A DNA stretch of 61,151 nt from an uncultured Acidobacteriota bacterium (GTDB lineage: Bacteria > Acidobacteriota > Blastocatellia > RBC074). The notes beneath the pieces were generated by a model. The model saw nothing but the letters and a program-made list of their open reading frames with translations. It did not search any database and was not told the DNA's origin. The DNA lies in the NCBI GenBank assembly GCA_902825875.1, contig CADECP010000042.1, forward strand, positions 1 through 61,151, written 5' to 3'. Both the position numbers and the translations under genes were made by a program. Shown here in pieces: positions 51,760 to 60,434 of the stretch. Numbering within the stretch: position 1 is the first letter of the stretch; each line of letters starts with the position of its first letter.

Positions 51760-54111
51760 TCAAGGTCGTTTGGATTTGGGTTGGTGATTGGCATGTGGTG
51801 AGACGGCTTTTGTCAGCGAAAACGATTTCCTCACCAGTTTTTGATATTCCGACGCAGACTCTTTGATTTCCAGAAATTGATTGGCCGCGACATCCCTGAA
51901 CACTTGCCGCGTTTTGCTGACAGGCCATTGGACTTCCAGTTCTGCAATTTTCTGAAATTTCCCAAGCCCGAAATGCTGAGTCAGCGGCGAAGCGCCGAAC
52001 GAACCGCCGCTCGAAACTTCTTTATAACGCAACGACTGTTTGCCGGTTGCGTCTGTCAGAGTCAGTTTGATCTTTGCGCCGATGGCTACGCGATTGGATT
52101 TCGTGCCGACCAATTTGATCGAAATCCAGTTGCTCTTGCCGGTCGGATTGGCAAACAGAGCTTTGTTGTATTTGTCGCCGGGAATGAAACCGCCTACGTT
52201 GACGTACAAATCCTCGTCGCCATCGTTATCCAGGTCGCCAAATCCTACGCCGTGACCTTTTTGCAGATGGCCAGTGCCCATTGCCGCCGTCACGTCCGAA
52301 AAGCTTTTTCCTTCGCGGTTGCGAAAAGCAAAGTTTGGCATCAACGCCGCATACGAAGGCGCTCCGGTTCCCAGATAAAAATCCAAAAAGCCGTCGTTGT
52401 CGAAATCTCCGAAGTTCGCGCCCATCGTCGGCACGACTTTGGCCAAACCGACTGCCGCCGTTACGTCTTCAAACCTGCCTTTTGTGTTGTTGCGATAAAG
52501 CTTCATCGTTTCGGCTTCGGGCGGCAGATTCAGAAATCCGCGCGCGACTTCCGTCACCGAAGGCACGAAACTGGCGACAAACAAATCCAGCCAGCCGTCA
52601 TTGTCATAATCGAAAAACCAGGTTGGAAAACTCATCAAAGGTTTGCCGACGCCCAATTGCCCAGCGACTTCTTCAAACGTGCCGTCGCCTTTATTTCGAT
52701 ACAGGAAGTTTTCACTGCCGTAATTCGACACGTACAAATCGGCAAAGCCGTCGTTGTCGTAATCGCCCCAGGTCGCGCCTTTGCTGAACGCCGTGCGACC
52801 GACTCCGGCTTTGCGCGTCACGTCTTCAAACGTGCCGTTTCCGCGATTGCGAAACAATTGGCTCGGAGTTTCTTCGTGAGCGACAAACACATCCAGCCAG
52901 CCGTCGTTGTCGAAATCCGCCCAAGCCGACGAGTGCGTGCGATGGTCTGCGCTGAGCAAGCCACTGGCTTCGGTGACATCGCTGAAAGTTCCGTCGCCGT
53001 TATTTCGCAACAGCGAATTCCGCATCGCAAATTCCCAGCCTCCGCGCATAACGAAAACGTCCAGCCATCCGTCGTTGTTGAAATCCGTTTGAATGCAATT
53101 GATGCCGCCGATTTGATCGCCGAGTCCGGCTTTGTCGGTTTGGTCACTGAAGCTGCCGTTGCCGTTATTCCGAAAGAATTTCAGCGACTCGCAAGCGTCC
53201 ACGCTGCTGATGATTACGTCGTTCAGACCGTCGTTGTCGAAATCGTCAATGATCGTGCCGCCTGCTGCGCTGATGCGGTCTGTGCCGGTTTGGGCGGCGA
53301 CATCAGTGAATCTGGGTATGATGGGAGCCATAGGAGTTATGGGAGTTATGGAAATGCGTGGGCTTTTGCTTGCTCTCGTTGTCGCATAGCTCCCATCCCT
53401 CCTATAACTCCCATTGTTTCCCAAAGTCATCAAAGCCAAATCCAGCAACCAGCGCACTTCCAGATTGTCAGGCCGTTTGGCCAAAAAGCTTTTGAAATGC
53501 CTGACCGCCGCCGAAGACCCAGCGGTCAATTTGTGCTGAGCCTGTTTGCTCAGCGGGAAAATGCAGGTTTCGGCGTTGTGATTGTGGACGCAATTGTCCA
53601 GTTCGCCTTTTCGCAGATGCGCAACGCCCAGAATTTCGTCCAGGTAAATCAGGTCTTCGGAGTATTGGGGATTCGCCACCAGAGCTTTGACCAGCGTGGT
53701 GCGCGCGGATTCAAAGTGTTTGATGGCGCTGGCCATATCTCCGCGATACGACCACAACTGGCCGAGTTCGTTGTGCAGTTGCACAATTTCGAGGAGATGC
53801 CGATTGGCTTCGACGGATTTTTCCAGCGCCGACAAATAACCTTCGGCGGACAAAAAAGCGCGACGTTCGGCATCCTGTTTGGCCTGGCAGATGGATTTCA
53901 GATCGAGCGCATCCGGCATCTTCATTGCGCGCGTGACTTCAATACGCCCGGAAACTTCCAGCACAGTTTGAAACTCGCCCGCGCCATCCGCGCGCCGATT
54001 CCAGCTTTGATCTTGCGGCACACGGTCTTGCGCGTCAGAAAGCTGGATCATCGCGAACGCCAGCAAAATCAACACCGCAGATATACGAAATGTTCTGTGT
54101 TGTAAGTACAT
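51760..54111 (-). CDS. Exported CRTAC1-family protein with N-terminal helical (TPR-like) region
   Basis: A 783-residue exported protein. A signal peptide (1-27) is followed by a helical region (about 60-230) with TPR-like pairs ('LHNELGQLWSYRGDMASAIK'). FG-GAP/VCBS units begin near 270 ('IIDDFDNDGLNDVIISSVDA', 'DFDNDGWLDVFVAHEETPSQ', 'DYDNDGFADLYVSNYG'), and ASPIC/UnbV ends the protein ('SNWISIKLVGTKSNRVAIGA', 'LTQHFGLGKFQKIAELEVQW'). Residues of the linker before the propeller are coded by an inverted repeat (53330-53413). Its role is unknown. It converges on the DUF433/DUF5615 module. Confidence 0.88.
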   Translation of the reverse strand: MYLQHRTFRISAVLILLAFAMIQLSDAQDRVPQDQSWNRRADGAGEFQTVLEVSGRIEVTRAMKMPDALDLKSICQAKQDAERRAFLSAEGYLSALEKSVEANRHLLEIVQLHNELGQLWSYRGDMASAIKHFESARTTLVKALVANPQYSEDLIYLDEILGVAHLRKGELDNCVHNHNAETCIFPLSKQAQHKLTAGSSAAVRHFKSFLAKRPDNLEVRWLLDLALMTLGNNGSYRRDGSYATTRASKSPRISITPITPMAPIIPRFTDVAAQTGTDRISAAGGTIIDDFDNDGLNDVIISSVDACESLKFFRNNGNGSFSDQTDKAGLGDQIGGINCIQTDFNNDGWLDVFVMRGGWEFAMRNSLLRNNGDGTFSDVTEASGLLSADHRTHSSAWADFDNDGWLDVFVAHEETPSQLFRNRGNGTFEDVTRKAGVGRTAFSKGATWGDYDNDGFADLYVSNYGSENFLYRNKGDGTFEEVAGQLGVGKPLMSFPTWFFDYDNDGWLDLFVASFVPSVTEVARGFLNLPPEAETMKLYRNNTKGRFEDVTAAVGLAKVVPTMGANFGDFDNDGFLDFYLGTGAPSYAALMPNFAFRNREGKSFSDVTAAMGTGHLQKGHGVGFGDLDNDGDEDLYVNVGGFIPGDKYNKALFANPTGKSNWISIKLVGTKSNRVAIGAKIKLTLTDATGKQSLRYKEVSSGGSFGASPLTQHFGLGKFQKIAELEVQWPVSKTRQVFRDVAANQFLEIKESASEYQKLVRKSFSLTKAVSPHANHQPKSKRP
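53330..53413. repeat. Inverted ATGGGAGTTATGG-type repeat in frame in the CRTAC1 gene
   Basis: The left arm (53330-53361) is a degenerate run of ATGGGAG/ATAGGAG units, and the right arm (53384-53413) is its imperfect inverted copy. In the gene they code for the linker between the helical region and the FG-GAP propeller (GSYRRDGSY on one side, ITPITPMAPIIP on the other). Confidence 0.78.
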
Positions 54112-54194
54112 GGTTACTGCGACTGACTACGGGTTGTCACGGAATTTCGGCTTAGGACAGGAGGCCTGTTTGGAAGTTCGGCTTGCTGGCTTTT

Positions 54195-54340
54195 AGCTCC
54201 GTAGGAGCGGCCTGTTTATAGCTTGGTAGGTGGTTATTACCTCAAGCTCCGTAGGAGCGGCCTGTGTACAGGCCGCTCCTACGGAGCTTGAGGTAACGAA
54301 TACGCCATTTCTATAAACAGGCCGCTCCTCTGGCGCTAAT
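54195..54340. repeat. Repeat family E: 29-bp perfect palindrome and related units
   Basis: AGCTCCGTAGGAGCGGCCTG occurs at 54195-54214 and again inside a perfect inverted repeat with 29-base arms (54237-54265 and 54268-54296) and a 2-base centre. A variant, AAACAGGCCGCTCCTCTGGC, follows at 54316-54335 and recurs with changes at 55855-55876. The cluster lies between two minus-strand genes and could also act as a strong hairpin for the sugar dehydrogenase transcript. Confidence 0.9.
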
Positions 54341-54382
54341 TTCCAAACAAGCAAAACCACTCACGTCAATAATTCGGAGCCA

Positions 54383-55615
54383 TTACTTCGGCGTCGCCTT
54401 GGGAGTCACATGGATCAGAGCGCCGGGATTGGCGTCTTCCAGCAACCACAGCGAACCGTCGGGCGCTTGTGCCACATCACGAATCCGTTTGCCGATTTTC
54501 CAGCGTTCGGCTGTTTTGGCTCCGCCCTTGCCGTCGAAGATGATGCGAGTGAGCGACATCGTCGCCAGGCCGCTGACAAAGCCACTGCCGTCCCATTGCG
54601 GGAAAGTTTTGGTACCGCGATAAAACATCAGGTTGCCCGGCGCGATCACCGGAACCCAATACAGAACTGGCTTCACGAAATCAGTTCGCGTGTCGTGACT
54701 GGGAATCGGCTTTCCGTTGTAATTCCTGCCGTAAGAAACGAGTGGCCAACCGTAGTTTTTGCCCTTCTCGATCAGGTTCAGCTCGTCGCCGCCGCCGGGA
54801 CCATGTTCAAGCTCCCATAATTCACCGGTGGGCGAAAACGCCAACCCGTATGGCGCGCGGAATCCGCTGGCCCAGGTTTCTGCGGGCGTCAGGTTCGGGC
54901 CGGGAAAGGTATAAGTGCTGACTACTTTCGCGGTCTTGGCCATTTCGGTGTCTTGCGGCGGATCAATCAGCGGAATGGTGGCCGCCCCGGTTTTGCCGTA
55001 ATTGGGATTGCCCGGAAAGGGCTTGCCATCCAGCGTCAGGCGCAGAATCTTGCCTACCGGCTGGTCCGGGTCCTGGGCTGGAGTCATGCGCTGGCGGTCT
55101 CCCACCGACATGAATAGAGATTGGCCATCGGGAGCGAAAGCGATCTGCCCGCCTGCCTGGCCTCCCTTGCCTCTGGGCATCTGACGCCACAGCACAGTGA
55201 AATCCAGCAAACGATTGCGTCTGAAGTCCAGCTTGGCGCGTGCCAGCGCCTGGCCTCCGCCGTAATCACCCGGCTCGATGTAGGTGATGTAAACGCTTTC
55301 GTCGGTGGCAAAATTGGGCGAGACGTATATGCCCAGCATGCCATTCTGGTTTTGCCAGTAAACGGGAGGCGTATTGCCCAGGGGCGCGATCTTTTCTCCC
55401 TGAGCCGAAACCAGCCAAATCGGCCCGATCTTTTCGGTCACCAACATGCGCCCATCCGGCAGAAAGGCAATTCGCCACGGCAGCCCAAACGTGGCGGTCG
55501 TGGTCAGTTGAAAAGGCAGTGTCGCTTCGGCTTCCTGCTGGCCCACATTGGTTTGAGCCAAAACAGCCCCCGACACTAACGTGAGAAGCAGCACTGCTCT
55601 CGCTAATTTCATCAT
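54383..55615 (-). CDS. Exported PQQ-dependent sugar dehydrogenase (GSDH family)
   Basis: A 410-residue glucose/sorbosone dehydrogenase-type six-bladed propeller. A signal peptide precedes 'GLPWRIAFLPDGRMLVTEKI'; family stretches 'GFRAPYGLAFSPTGELWELE' and 'HGPGGGDELNLIEKGKNYGW' are clear. It is predicted to oxidise aldoses in the periplasm with PQQ as cofactor. The ATG at 55613-55615 has AAGGAG ten bases upstream; the upstream extension to 55786 is family B repeat sequence. It stands alone, flanked by repeats. Confidence 0.88.
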   Translation of the reverse strand: MMKLARAVLLLTLVSGAVLAQTNVGQQEAEATLPFQLTTTATFGLPWRIAFLPDGRMLVTEKIGPIWLVSAQGEKIAPLGNTPPVYWQNQNGMLGIYVSPNFATDESVYITYIEPGDYGGGQALARAKLDFRRNRLLDFTVLWRQMPRGKGGQAGGQIAFAPDGQSLFMSVGDRQRMTPAQDPDQPVGKILRLTLDGKPFPGNPNYGKTGAATIPLIDPPQDTEMAKTAKVVSTYTFPGPNLTPAETWASGFRAPYGLAFSPTGELWELEHGPGGGDELNLIEKGKNYGWPLVSYGRNYNGKPIPSHDTRTDFVKPVLYWVPVIAPGNLMFYRGTKTFPQWDGSGFVSGLATMSLTRIIFDGKGGAKTAERWKIGKRIRDVAQAPDGSLWLLEDANPGALIHVTPKATPK

Positions 55616-55651
55616 TGTTATCATTCTCCTTATTTCATGGTAACTGCTCAG

Positions 55652-55780
55652 CCGGTACGGAACGGGAAGCGGTAGCGCCCCGGTTCTGCCGGTACGGAAC
55701 GGGAAGCGGTAGCGCCCCGGTTTCTCGTGAGATACGGATTTATCAAGCACCCGGTCGCTACCGCTCCCGGTTCCGTACCG
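55652..55780. repeat. Repeat family B, two direct copies and one inverted copy
   Basis: CCGGTACGGAACGGGAAGCG starts direct copies at 55652 and about 55689; the inverted copy (ACCCGGTCGCTACCGCTCCC...) lies at 55749-55780. The same family is inserted in the DUF1553 gene at 29495-29578. Confidence 0.9.
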
Positions 55781-55894
55781 AGTCATGTTTGAAAGGCGGT
55801 GTTCAACACCAGACTCGACAAAAAAGTTTACATAACGGATGTCGGCATTTTTATAAACAGGCCGCGCCTCTGGCGCTAATTCCCAAACAGGCTC

Positions 55895-56044
55895 TCAAGG
55901 GTTTACGCCGGGCAGCGGCGGCGTCATTTCTCTCGCCTCAAGTTTGTCGGCCATTTGTTTGGCCTGTTCCCGCAACCACGGCGTCGGATCGTTCTTTTCG
56001 CGCTCGCGCAACAAGGCTTGCTCCCCATAAAACAAGCCATTCAA
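55895..56044 (-). CDS. Possible small protein after the VWFA gene
   Basis: A 49-codon frame from TTG (56042-56044) to TGA (55895-55897) directly follows the VWFA-related gene. Its product is rich in Glu, Arg, Lys and Gln ('EQALLREREKNDPTPWLREQ', then AKQMADKLEARE) and looks like a natural amphipathic helix, unlike the other frames here. GGAGG and AAGG lie 14 and about 9 bases upstream; an ATG better spaced to GGAGG opens a less protein-like frame. It could be a real small gene or the C-terminal remnant of a larger one. Confidence 0.35.
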   Translation of the reverse strand: MNGLFYGEQALLREREKNDPTPWLREQAKQMADKLEAREMTPPLPGVNP

Positions 56045-56066
56045 TTGCCATTGCCTTTACCTCCGA

Positions 56067-58268
56067 TTACGGCTCAACGGTGAAGGCTTGCGAGCGCGAA
56101 ACGCTGGTCTGGCCGTCTTTGACTGTGATCTTCAGCACGTAGGTTCCGGGATTCAGGCCGTCAATCGGCAACGCGCTGGCGTAGGCGATGCGGCCTTGGG
56201 CGTCGGGCGCGCCGAGCTTCAAGGGGAAATCCGCGACCATCGTTTTGCCTTGCGTGACTTGCAGCGTGAATTCCGAAATCGGTTTGGAACCTTTTGCCGG
56301 ATAGACGACGAAGAAAAAGCCGACCTGTTTCGCGGACTTTTTGAAGGCTTCGCCGAGGTTCGGGTAGATCATCACGTCGCCAATCTGGAAAAAGCTGTCT
56401 TTGTTTTGGCTGGCTGGAGATTGTTCGGCGCGTTGAATCAAACTGACGGTGCTCAATCGCAACTTCGTTTCGTCGGGATCAGGAATTTCGATGGTCGAAC
56501 GTTGGACGCTGGCTTTGCCGGTGGGAGCGTCGTGAGCGATGGCTTCGATGTCATAACGTCCGGGTGGCAATTCGGCTTCGCGGTAAAACAGCATCTGCCC
56601 CGTGCGCGTGGAGTTCAATTTATCCAGCGGGCCAGTCAGCGCGTACTGACGGCTGACTTTGGCAACGACCTGTTTCGATTGGTCTTTGATCAGCGCCAGC
56701 ACGGTGAAATCCGTGGCGAAGGTTTTCTTTTCGCGGTTTTCGACAAAGGTGAAAGCGTTCATCGGCGCGGCGACTTCGACGACTGTGCGGAGCTTGCGCG
56801 CGGCGTCGGGGAAGTTGAATCCCATCATTCGCATCGGAAAGGCGCTGGCCGGATTTGGTTTGTTCAACTCCACCAGCGCAGCCGATTCGTAATACAGCAT
56901 CGGCACATACCCCGTGGCGTTGACGGCGAAATACCCTTTGCGCGTTTGCACGTCGTAATCGCCTTTTTTCAGTTTGACGGAAACCTGCCGGAATTTGCCG
57001 TCCACGTTTTGATTGGTCGGCGAATAAGTCAGCAGGTAATAACTGTGCAAATCTTCGTCCACCTGAACCAGTTTGCCGCCGATGTTGTTGGTGTCACCGA
57101 TGAAGGCTCCGCCGGTTTCCTGTGCCAATTGCATCAATCCGCTCTGCGGGCTGAGCCTGATTAAGTCTTCGTTGCGTTCCAGCATGGCGGTCATAGGCCT
57201 GCCGGTTTCAGGACGGCCCGGATCGGCATCAACGCGACGGCGTCCCAGCGCGTTGATTTCGTCGCGGGCTTCCTGGTTGGGGCTGATGGCGCGCAAACCT
57301 GCGGAATCAATCGTGTAAATGCTGACGTTCAACCGATTGGCTTGATTGATGACGGATCGGAAATGCGCGACGACGTTGGGCGGAATGGACAAGCCTTCGG
57401 AAAAGAAAACGACGGCTTTGCGACCGGGCAGGTTTCGCATCGAATTGACTACGGCCAGCAATCCGTTCGACGTGGCGTACCCCTGCGAGTCGCGTTCCAG
57501 CACTTCAAAAGTTTCCAGCGTGCGCCGTGTCATTTCGGCAAATCGCAAATCCACAGAAGCTGAACCGGCAGCCGAACCGGCGGCTCCCGCGCCTGCCGCA
57601 TTGCCGGCGGCTCCGGCTGCCGCAGCCGCCGATGCCGCCGAAGAAGCCTGTTGCTGCAAATCGGAAATGCGCTGGTTTTGGCCGCGAGCTTGTTCCGCGT
57701 TGGATGTGAACGACGCCGACGAACTGGCTCCGGCGCGATCAATCGCTTCTCGAACCAGCCGGTTGTCTGTGGTGTAGTTCTGCAAGACTTTCAGCGCCAG
57801 ATCAATCGTGAACACGCCCATGTAATCGTCCGGGCGAGTGTTTTCGCCGACGTAGTTTTTGGCGGCGTCGCGCGCTCGCGTACGAGCGTCTTGCGATAAA
57901 CGATCAAAGACAATCGCGATGGCGCTGACTCCGATTTCCGGTTCGCCGACAGCCAGATTGGTGGCTTTCGGAGCGGCAGGCGCAGTTTCTTTTTTCTCGG
58001 CGGCGGTGGCAGCAGCAGATTTTTCGCGCGTCACCAAACGAAAAGATTCGACCTGTTGTCGCTGACCGTCTTCGCTGACTTCAAAATCGGCGGCGGTCAG
58101 GTCTTTGACGACGCGGCCTTTTTTGTCTTTGACCACCACGTCCAAAATGACTTCGGCGGTTTTGAGCGAAATTTTTTGATCCTGCGCCGGGTCTTGGGCT
58201 GCGATTTGAAAGGGCAGGGACAAGGTCAATGAAACGATAAGCAGCAAGACAGTCAACGATCTTTTCAT
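56067..58268 (-). CDS. VWFA-related acidobacterial domain protein (TIGR03436)
   Basis: A 733-residue exported protein. The signal peptide (1-24) is followed by the TIGR03436 start ('LDVVVKDKKGRVVKDLTAAD', 'FEVSEDGQRQQVESFRLV') and a von Willebrand A-like domain ('VSAIAIVFDRLSQDARTRAR', 'GRKAVVFFSEGLSIPPNVVA', 'DLHSYYLLTYSPTNQNVDGK'). An Ala/Gly/Ser-rich low-complexity stretch (about 210-245) interrupts the domain. The C-terminal 300 residues are beta-rich. The family is a marker of Acidobacteriota; its function is unknown, probably in adhesion or protein binding outside the cell. AGAGGA precedes the ATG. Confidence 0.9.
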   Translation of the reverse strand: MKRSLTVLLLIVSLTLSLPFQIAAQDPAQDQKISLKTAEVILDVVVKDKKGRVVKDLTAADFEVSEDGQRQQVESFRLVTREKSAAATAAEKKETAPAAPKATNLAVGEPEIGVSAIAIVFDRLSQDARTRARDAAKNYVGENTRPDDYMGVFTIDLALKVLQNYTTDNRLVREAIDRAGASSSASFTSNAEQARGQNQRISDLQQQASSAASAAAAAGAAGNAAGAGAAGSAAGSASVDLRFAEMTRRTLETFEVLERDSQGYATSNGLLAVVNSMRNLPGRKAVVFFSEGLSIPPNVVAHFRSVINQANRLNVSIYTIDSAGLRAISPNQEARDEINALGRRRVDADPGRPETGRPMTAMLERNEDLIRLSPQSGLMQLAQETGGAFIGDTNNIGGKLVQVDEDLHSYYLLTYSPTNQNVDGKFRQVSVKLKKGDYDVQTRKGYFAVNATGYVPMLYYESAALVELNKPNPASAFPMRMMGFNFPDAARKLRTVVEVAAPMNAFTFVENREKKTFATDFTVLALIKDQSKQVVAKVSRQYALTGPLDKLNSTRTGQMLFYREAELPPGRYDIEAIAHDAPTGKASVQRSTIEIPDPDETKLRLSTVSLIQRAEQSPASQNKDSFFQIGDVMIYPNLGEAFKKSAKQVGFFFVVYPAKGSKPISEFTLQVTQGKTMVADFPLKLGAPDAQGRIAYASALPIDGLNPGTYVLKITVKDGQTSVSRSQAFTVEP

Positions 58269-58398
58269 TTCTGATTCCTCTTTAGCGAACTATTTTTTGT
58301 TTGAGATGAGTGACAGTCGGCAGTGTCGCGCTTAGAATGCGCGCCGCCGTGCCGAAAGGTAACACCAAATTAGCAGTAACCCAAACATTGACGTATTC

Positions 58399-59445
58399 AT
58401 GAAGAAGAAAGTCACCATCCGCGATGTGGCCGCCAAATTGGGATTGTCGGCGATGACGGTTTCGCTGGCTTTGCGCGACAATCCGCGCATTCCGGCGGAA
58501 ACCAAACGCCGTGTTCGCGTCACCATGGACAAGCTCGGTTATAAACCCAGTCCTGTGGCACGCGCGCTGGCGACCGGCAGATCGAATCTGCTGGGCGTGA
58601 TCGTTCCGAACAGTTCCGACCATTATTACGCCGAAGTTATTCGCGCTATCGAAGACCAGGCCAGCGCCGCCAACTTTCATGTGTTGCTGGCCAACGGTTC
58701 GTACGAAATGGATCGGTACACCGAACGTGTGCGCGACATGATGAGTTTGCACGTCGGCGGCATCATCGCCGCTCCGCCGTTCACCAGCGACAAACCCAAA
58801 CTGCCGCCGTTTTGGCAAAACCTGCTGAAGAAAGACACCGAATTCGATGTGGTGCTGCTGAATCGTGAGTTGCGTCCGCCGATCTTTCATCAGGTTGCGC
58901 CCGATTACACCGACGGAGTTCGTTTGGTGGTCGAAGCTCTGGCTGAACGCGGGCATAGCCGCGTGGCTTATGTTTCAGGGCGACCGGCAATGTTGCCGAT
59001 TCGCCAGCGGCTGACGGCGTTCAAACGGTTTTCCAAACAACGCGACTTCGCGCAGGACGACGCGCTGATTGAACATTGCAACCTGACTTTTGCCGGAGGT
59101 TATGAAGCTGGCAGGCGGTTGTGGGCGGCGAACAGCAAAAAGCCTTCGGCTGTGGTGGCGTTCAGCGATGTCGTCGCCGTCGGCTTGTTGCGGTTTTTTG
59201 ACGAAGCCGGCGTCAAGGTTCCCGATGAAGTTTCGGTGGTCAGTTTTGATGGCACGGCGGTCGGAGAATTCACGCACACCAGTCTGACGACTGTGGCCAC
59301 GCCGATGTACGAAATCGGCAAACGCGCTTATCAAATGCTGATCGGTGCGATGAATTGCGAATTCGGCGAAGTGCAAAGTTTGATTCTGCCGGTTGAATTG
59401 AAGCTGCGCGAATCCATAGGCGAAGCCCGGCAGGACAAAGCTTGA
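58399..59445 (+). CDS. LacI-family transcriptional regulator
   Basis: A 348-residue LacI/GalR protein. The N-terminal helix-turn-helix is 'TIRDVAAKLGLSAMTVSLAL' (6-25) with the hinge helix 'SPVARALATGRSNLLGVIVP'. The periplasmic-binding-like effector domain follows ('AVVAFSDVVAVGLLRFFDEA', 'VPDEVSVVSFDGTAVGEFTH'). It should repress sugar genes until an effector binds. The matching operator lies 40 bases after its stop, before the isomerase/epimerase gene. It is divergent from the VWFA gene. Confidence 0.92.
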   Translation: MKKKVTIRDVAAKLGLSAMTVSLALRDNPRIPAETKRRVRVTMDKLGYKPSPVARALATGRSNLLGVIVPNSSDHYYAEVIRAIEDQASAANFHVLLANGSYEMDRYTERVRDMMSLHVGGIIAAPPFTSDKPKLPPFWQNLLKKDTEFDVVLLNRELRPPIFHQVAPDYTDGVRLVVEALAERGHSRVAYVSGRPAMLPIRQRLTAFKRFSKQRDFAQDDALIEHCNLTFAGGYEAGRRLWAANSKKPSAVVAFSDVVAVGLLRFFDEAGVKVPDEVSVVSFDGTAVGEFTHTSLTTVATPMYEIGKRAYQMLIGAMNCEFGEVQSLILPVELKLRESIGEARQDKA

Positions 59446-59501
59446 CAGGTTTTTGCCGCCTATGGTCTAGTGCGCTCTGCAAGCAGGTTTACCGGTAAAC
59501 C
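59442..59501 (+). promoter_or_regulatory. LacI operator with upstream -35 box
   Basis: GGTTTACCGGTAAACC (59486-59501) is a perfect 16-bp palindrome of the LacI-family type, 48 bases before the isomerase/epimerase ATG. A consensus -35 TTGACA lies at 59442-59447, overlapping the regulator's stop codon; the -10 is less clear (TATGGT at 59461 or GTCTAG at 59465). The operator would lie over the transcription start, where a repressor can block. Confidence 0.78.
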
Positions 59502-59549
59502 AAAACCGTCAACCGGGATCAATTCACAATTAGACGACAGGACACAGTG

Positions 59550-60428
59550 ATGATTTCACGCCGCGAATTTTTAGCTGCGCCGATTGCCGTTGCTTCGGCT
59601 GCCGCGTTGTTGCAAGCCGCTCCAAAAAACATTGGAGTCAAAATCGGCTGCCAAACCAACGCCTGGCGGATTGATCCGAACAATTTCGACAGCTTGTTGG
59701 ACGTGCTGCGCCAGTTGAAGACACTTGGTTACGAAGGTTACGAAACCGGATTCCGCAACGTGCAAGGACAATTCGCCAACTCTGCCGCAGCGCGAAAACA
59801 GCTTGAAGCCACAGGGCTGAAGTTTCTGGGCTGCCACATCTTTTTGGATAAATACGACGAACAGACTCAGGTCGCGCCGCAGGATTTGGTTCAAAAGATT
59901 GCCGATGGCGCGGCATTGCTCGGAGCCGAGCGATTGATTTTGAGCGGCGGCGGGTTGATTCGAGACGGCAAAGTCGCTGCGGACGTTTTGAAACGCAAGG
60001 CCGTCGGACTGAATGCGGCAGGGAAGTATTGCCGTTCAAAAGGAATCCGACTGGCGTATCACAATCACGGCCCCGAATTTGAAACGGGCGGTTTGGAAAT
60101 CGAAGGTTTGTACGCGCACACCGATCCGGCGCTGGTGGACTTCCTGCACGATTTTGGCTGGGCGTTTTACGCCAAAGCCAACGTGCCGGAGTTTTTCGCC
60201 AAACATCACAAACGCATCGTCGGCATGCATCTGCGCGATTTCAAAAACGGCGAACAAGTTCCGCTGGGACAAGGCGAATTCCCGGTTCGTGAACTCGCGG
60301 CGGCGATCAAAAAAGTAAAGTGGGCTGGCTGGGCAATCAACGAAGAAGAACGCTTGAGCGGTGAAAAGCCTGGCGAAAAAGCAGTCGCTCCGGCGCGGCA
60401 AACTTTGAAGCAGGTTTTTGGCAAATGA
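59550..60428 (+). CDS. Sugar phosphate isomerase/epimerase-like protein with Tat-type leader
   Basis: A 292-residue TIM-barrel protein of the xylose-isomerase-like family (COG1082). A leader with SRREFLAAP (3-11) suggests Tat export. 'GVKIGCQTNAWRIDPNNF', 'AGKYCRSKGIRLAYHNHGPE' and 'KRIVGMHLRDFKNGEQVPLG' hold the metal-binding His, Glu and Asp residues of the family. It likely isomerises a sugar or polyol. It is placed directly behind the LacI operator. ATG 59550 is preferred to the GTG three bases earlier. Confidence 0.88.
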   Translation: MISRREFLAAPIAVASAAALLQAAPKNIGVKIGCQTNAWRIDPNNFDSLLDVLRQLKTLGYEGYETGFRNVQGQFANSAAARKQLEATGLKFLGCHIFLDKYDEQTQVAPQDLVQKIADGAALLGAERLILSGGGLIRDGKVAADVLKRKAVGLNAAGKYCRSKGIRLAYHNHGPEFETGGLEIEGLYAHTDPALVDFLHDFGWAFYAKANVPEFFAKHHKRIVGMHLRDFKNGEQVPLGQGEFPVRELAAAIKKVKWAGWAINEEERLSGEKPGEKAVAPARQTLKQVFGK

Positions 60429-60434
60429 TGCCGT

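Larger units (their letters stand above)
55616..56066. other. Repeat-rich intergenic region
   Basis: The 451-base gap holds family B copies (55652-55780), a family E variant (about 55850-55893) and one possible small gene on the minus strand (55895-56044). The plus-strand open frame over 55615-56142 is an artefact of the repeats and the neighbouring gene. Confidence 0.6.

Noticed and set aside
51841..54105. 754-codon open frame opposite the CRTAC1 gene
   Set aside because: It is an antisense reading of FG-GAP repeats with no family pattern.
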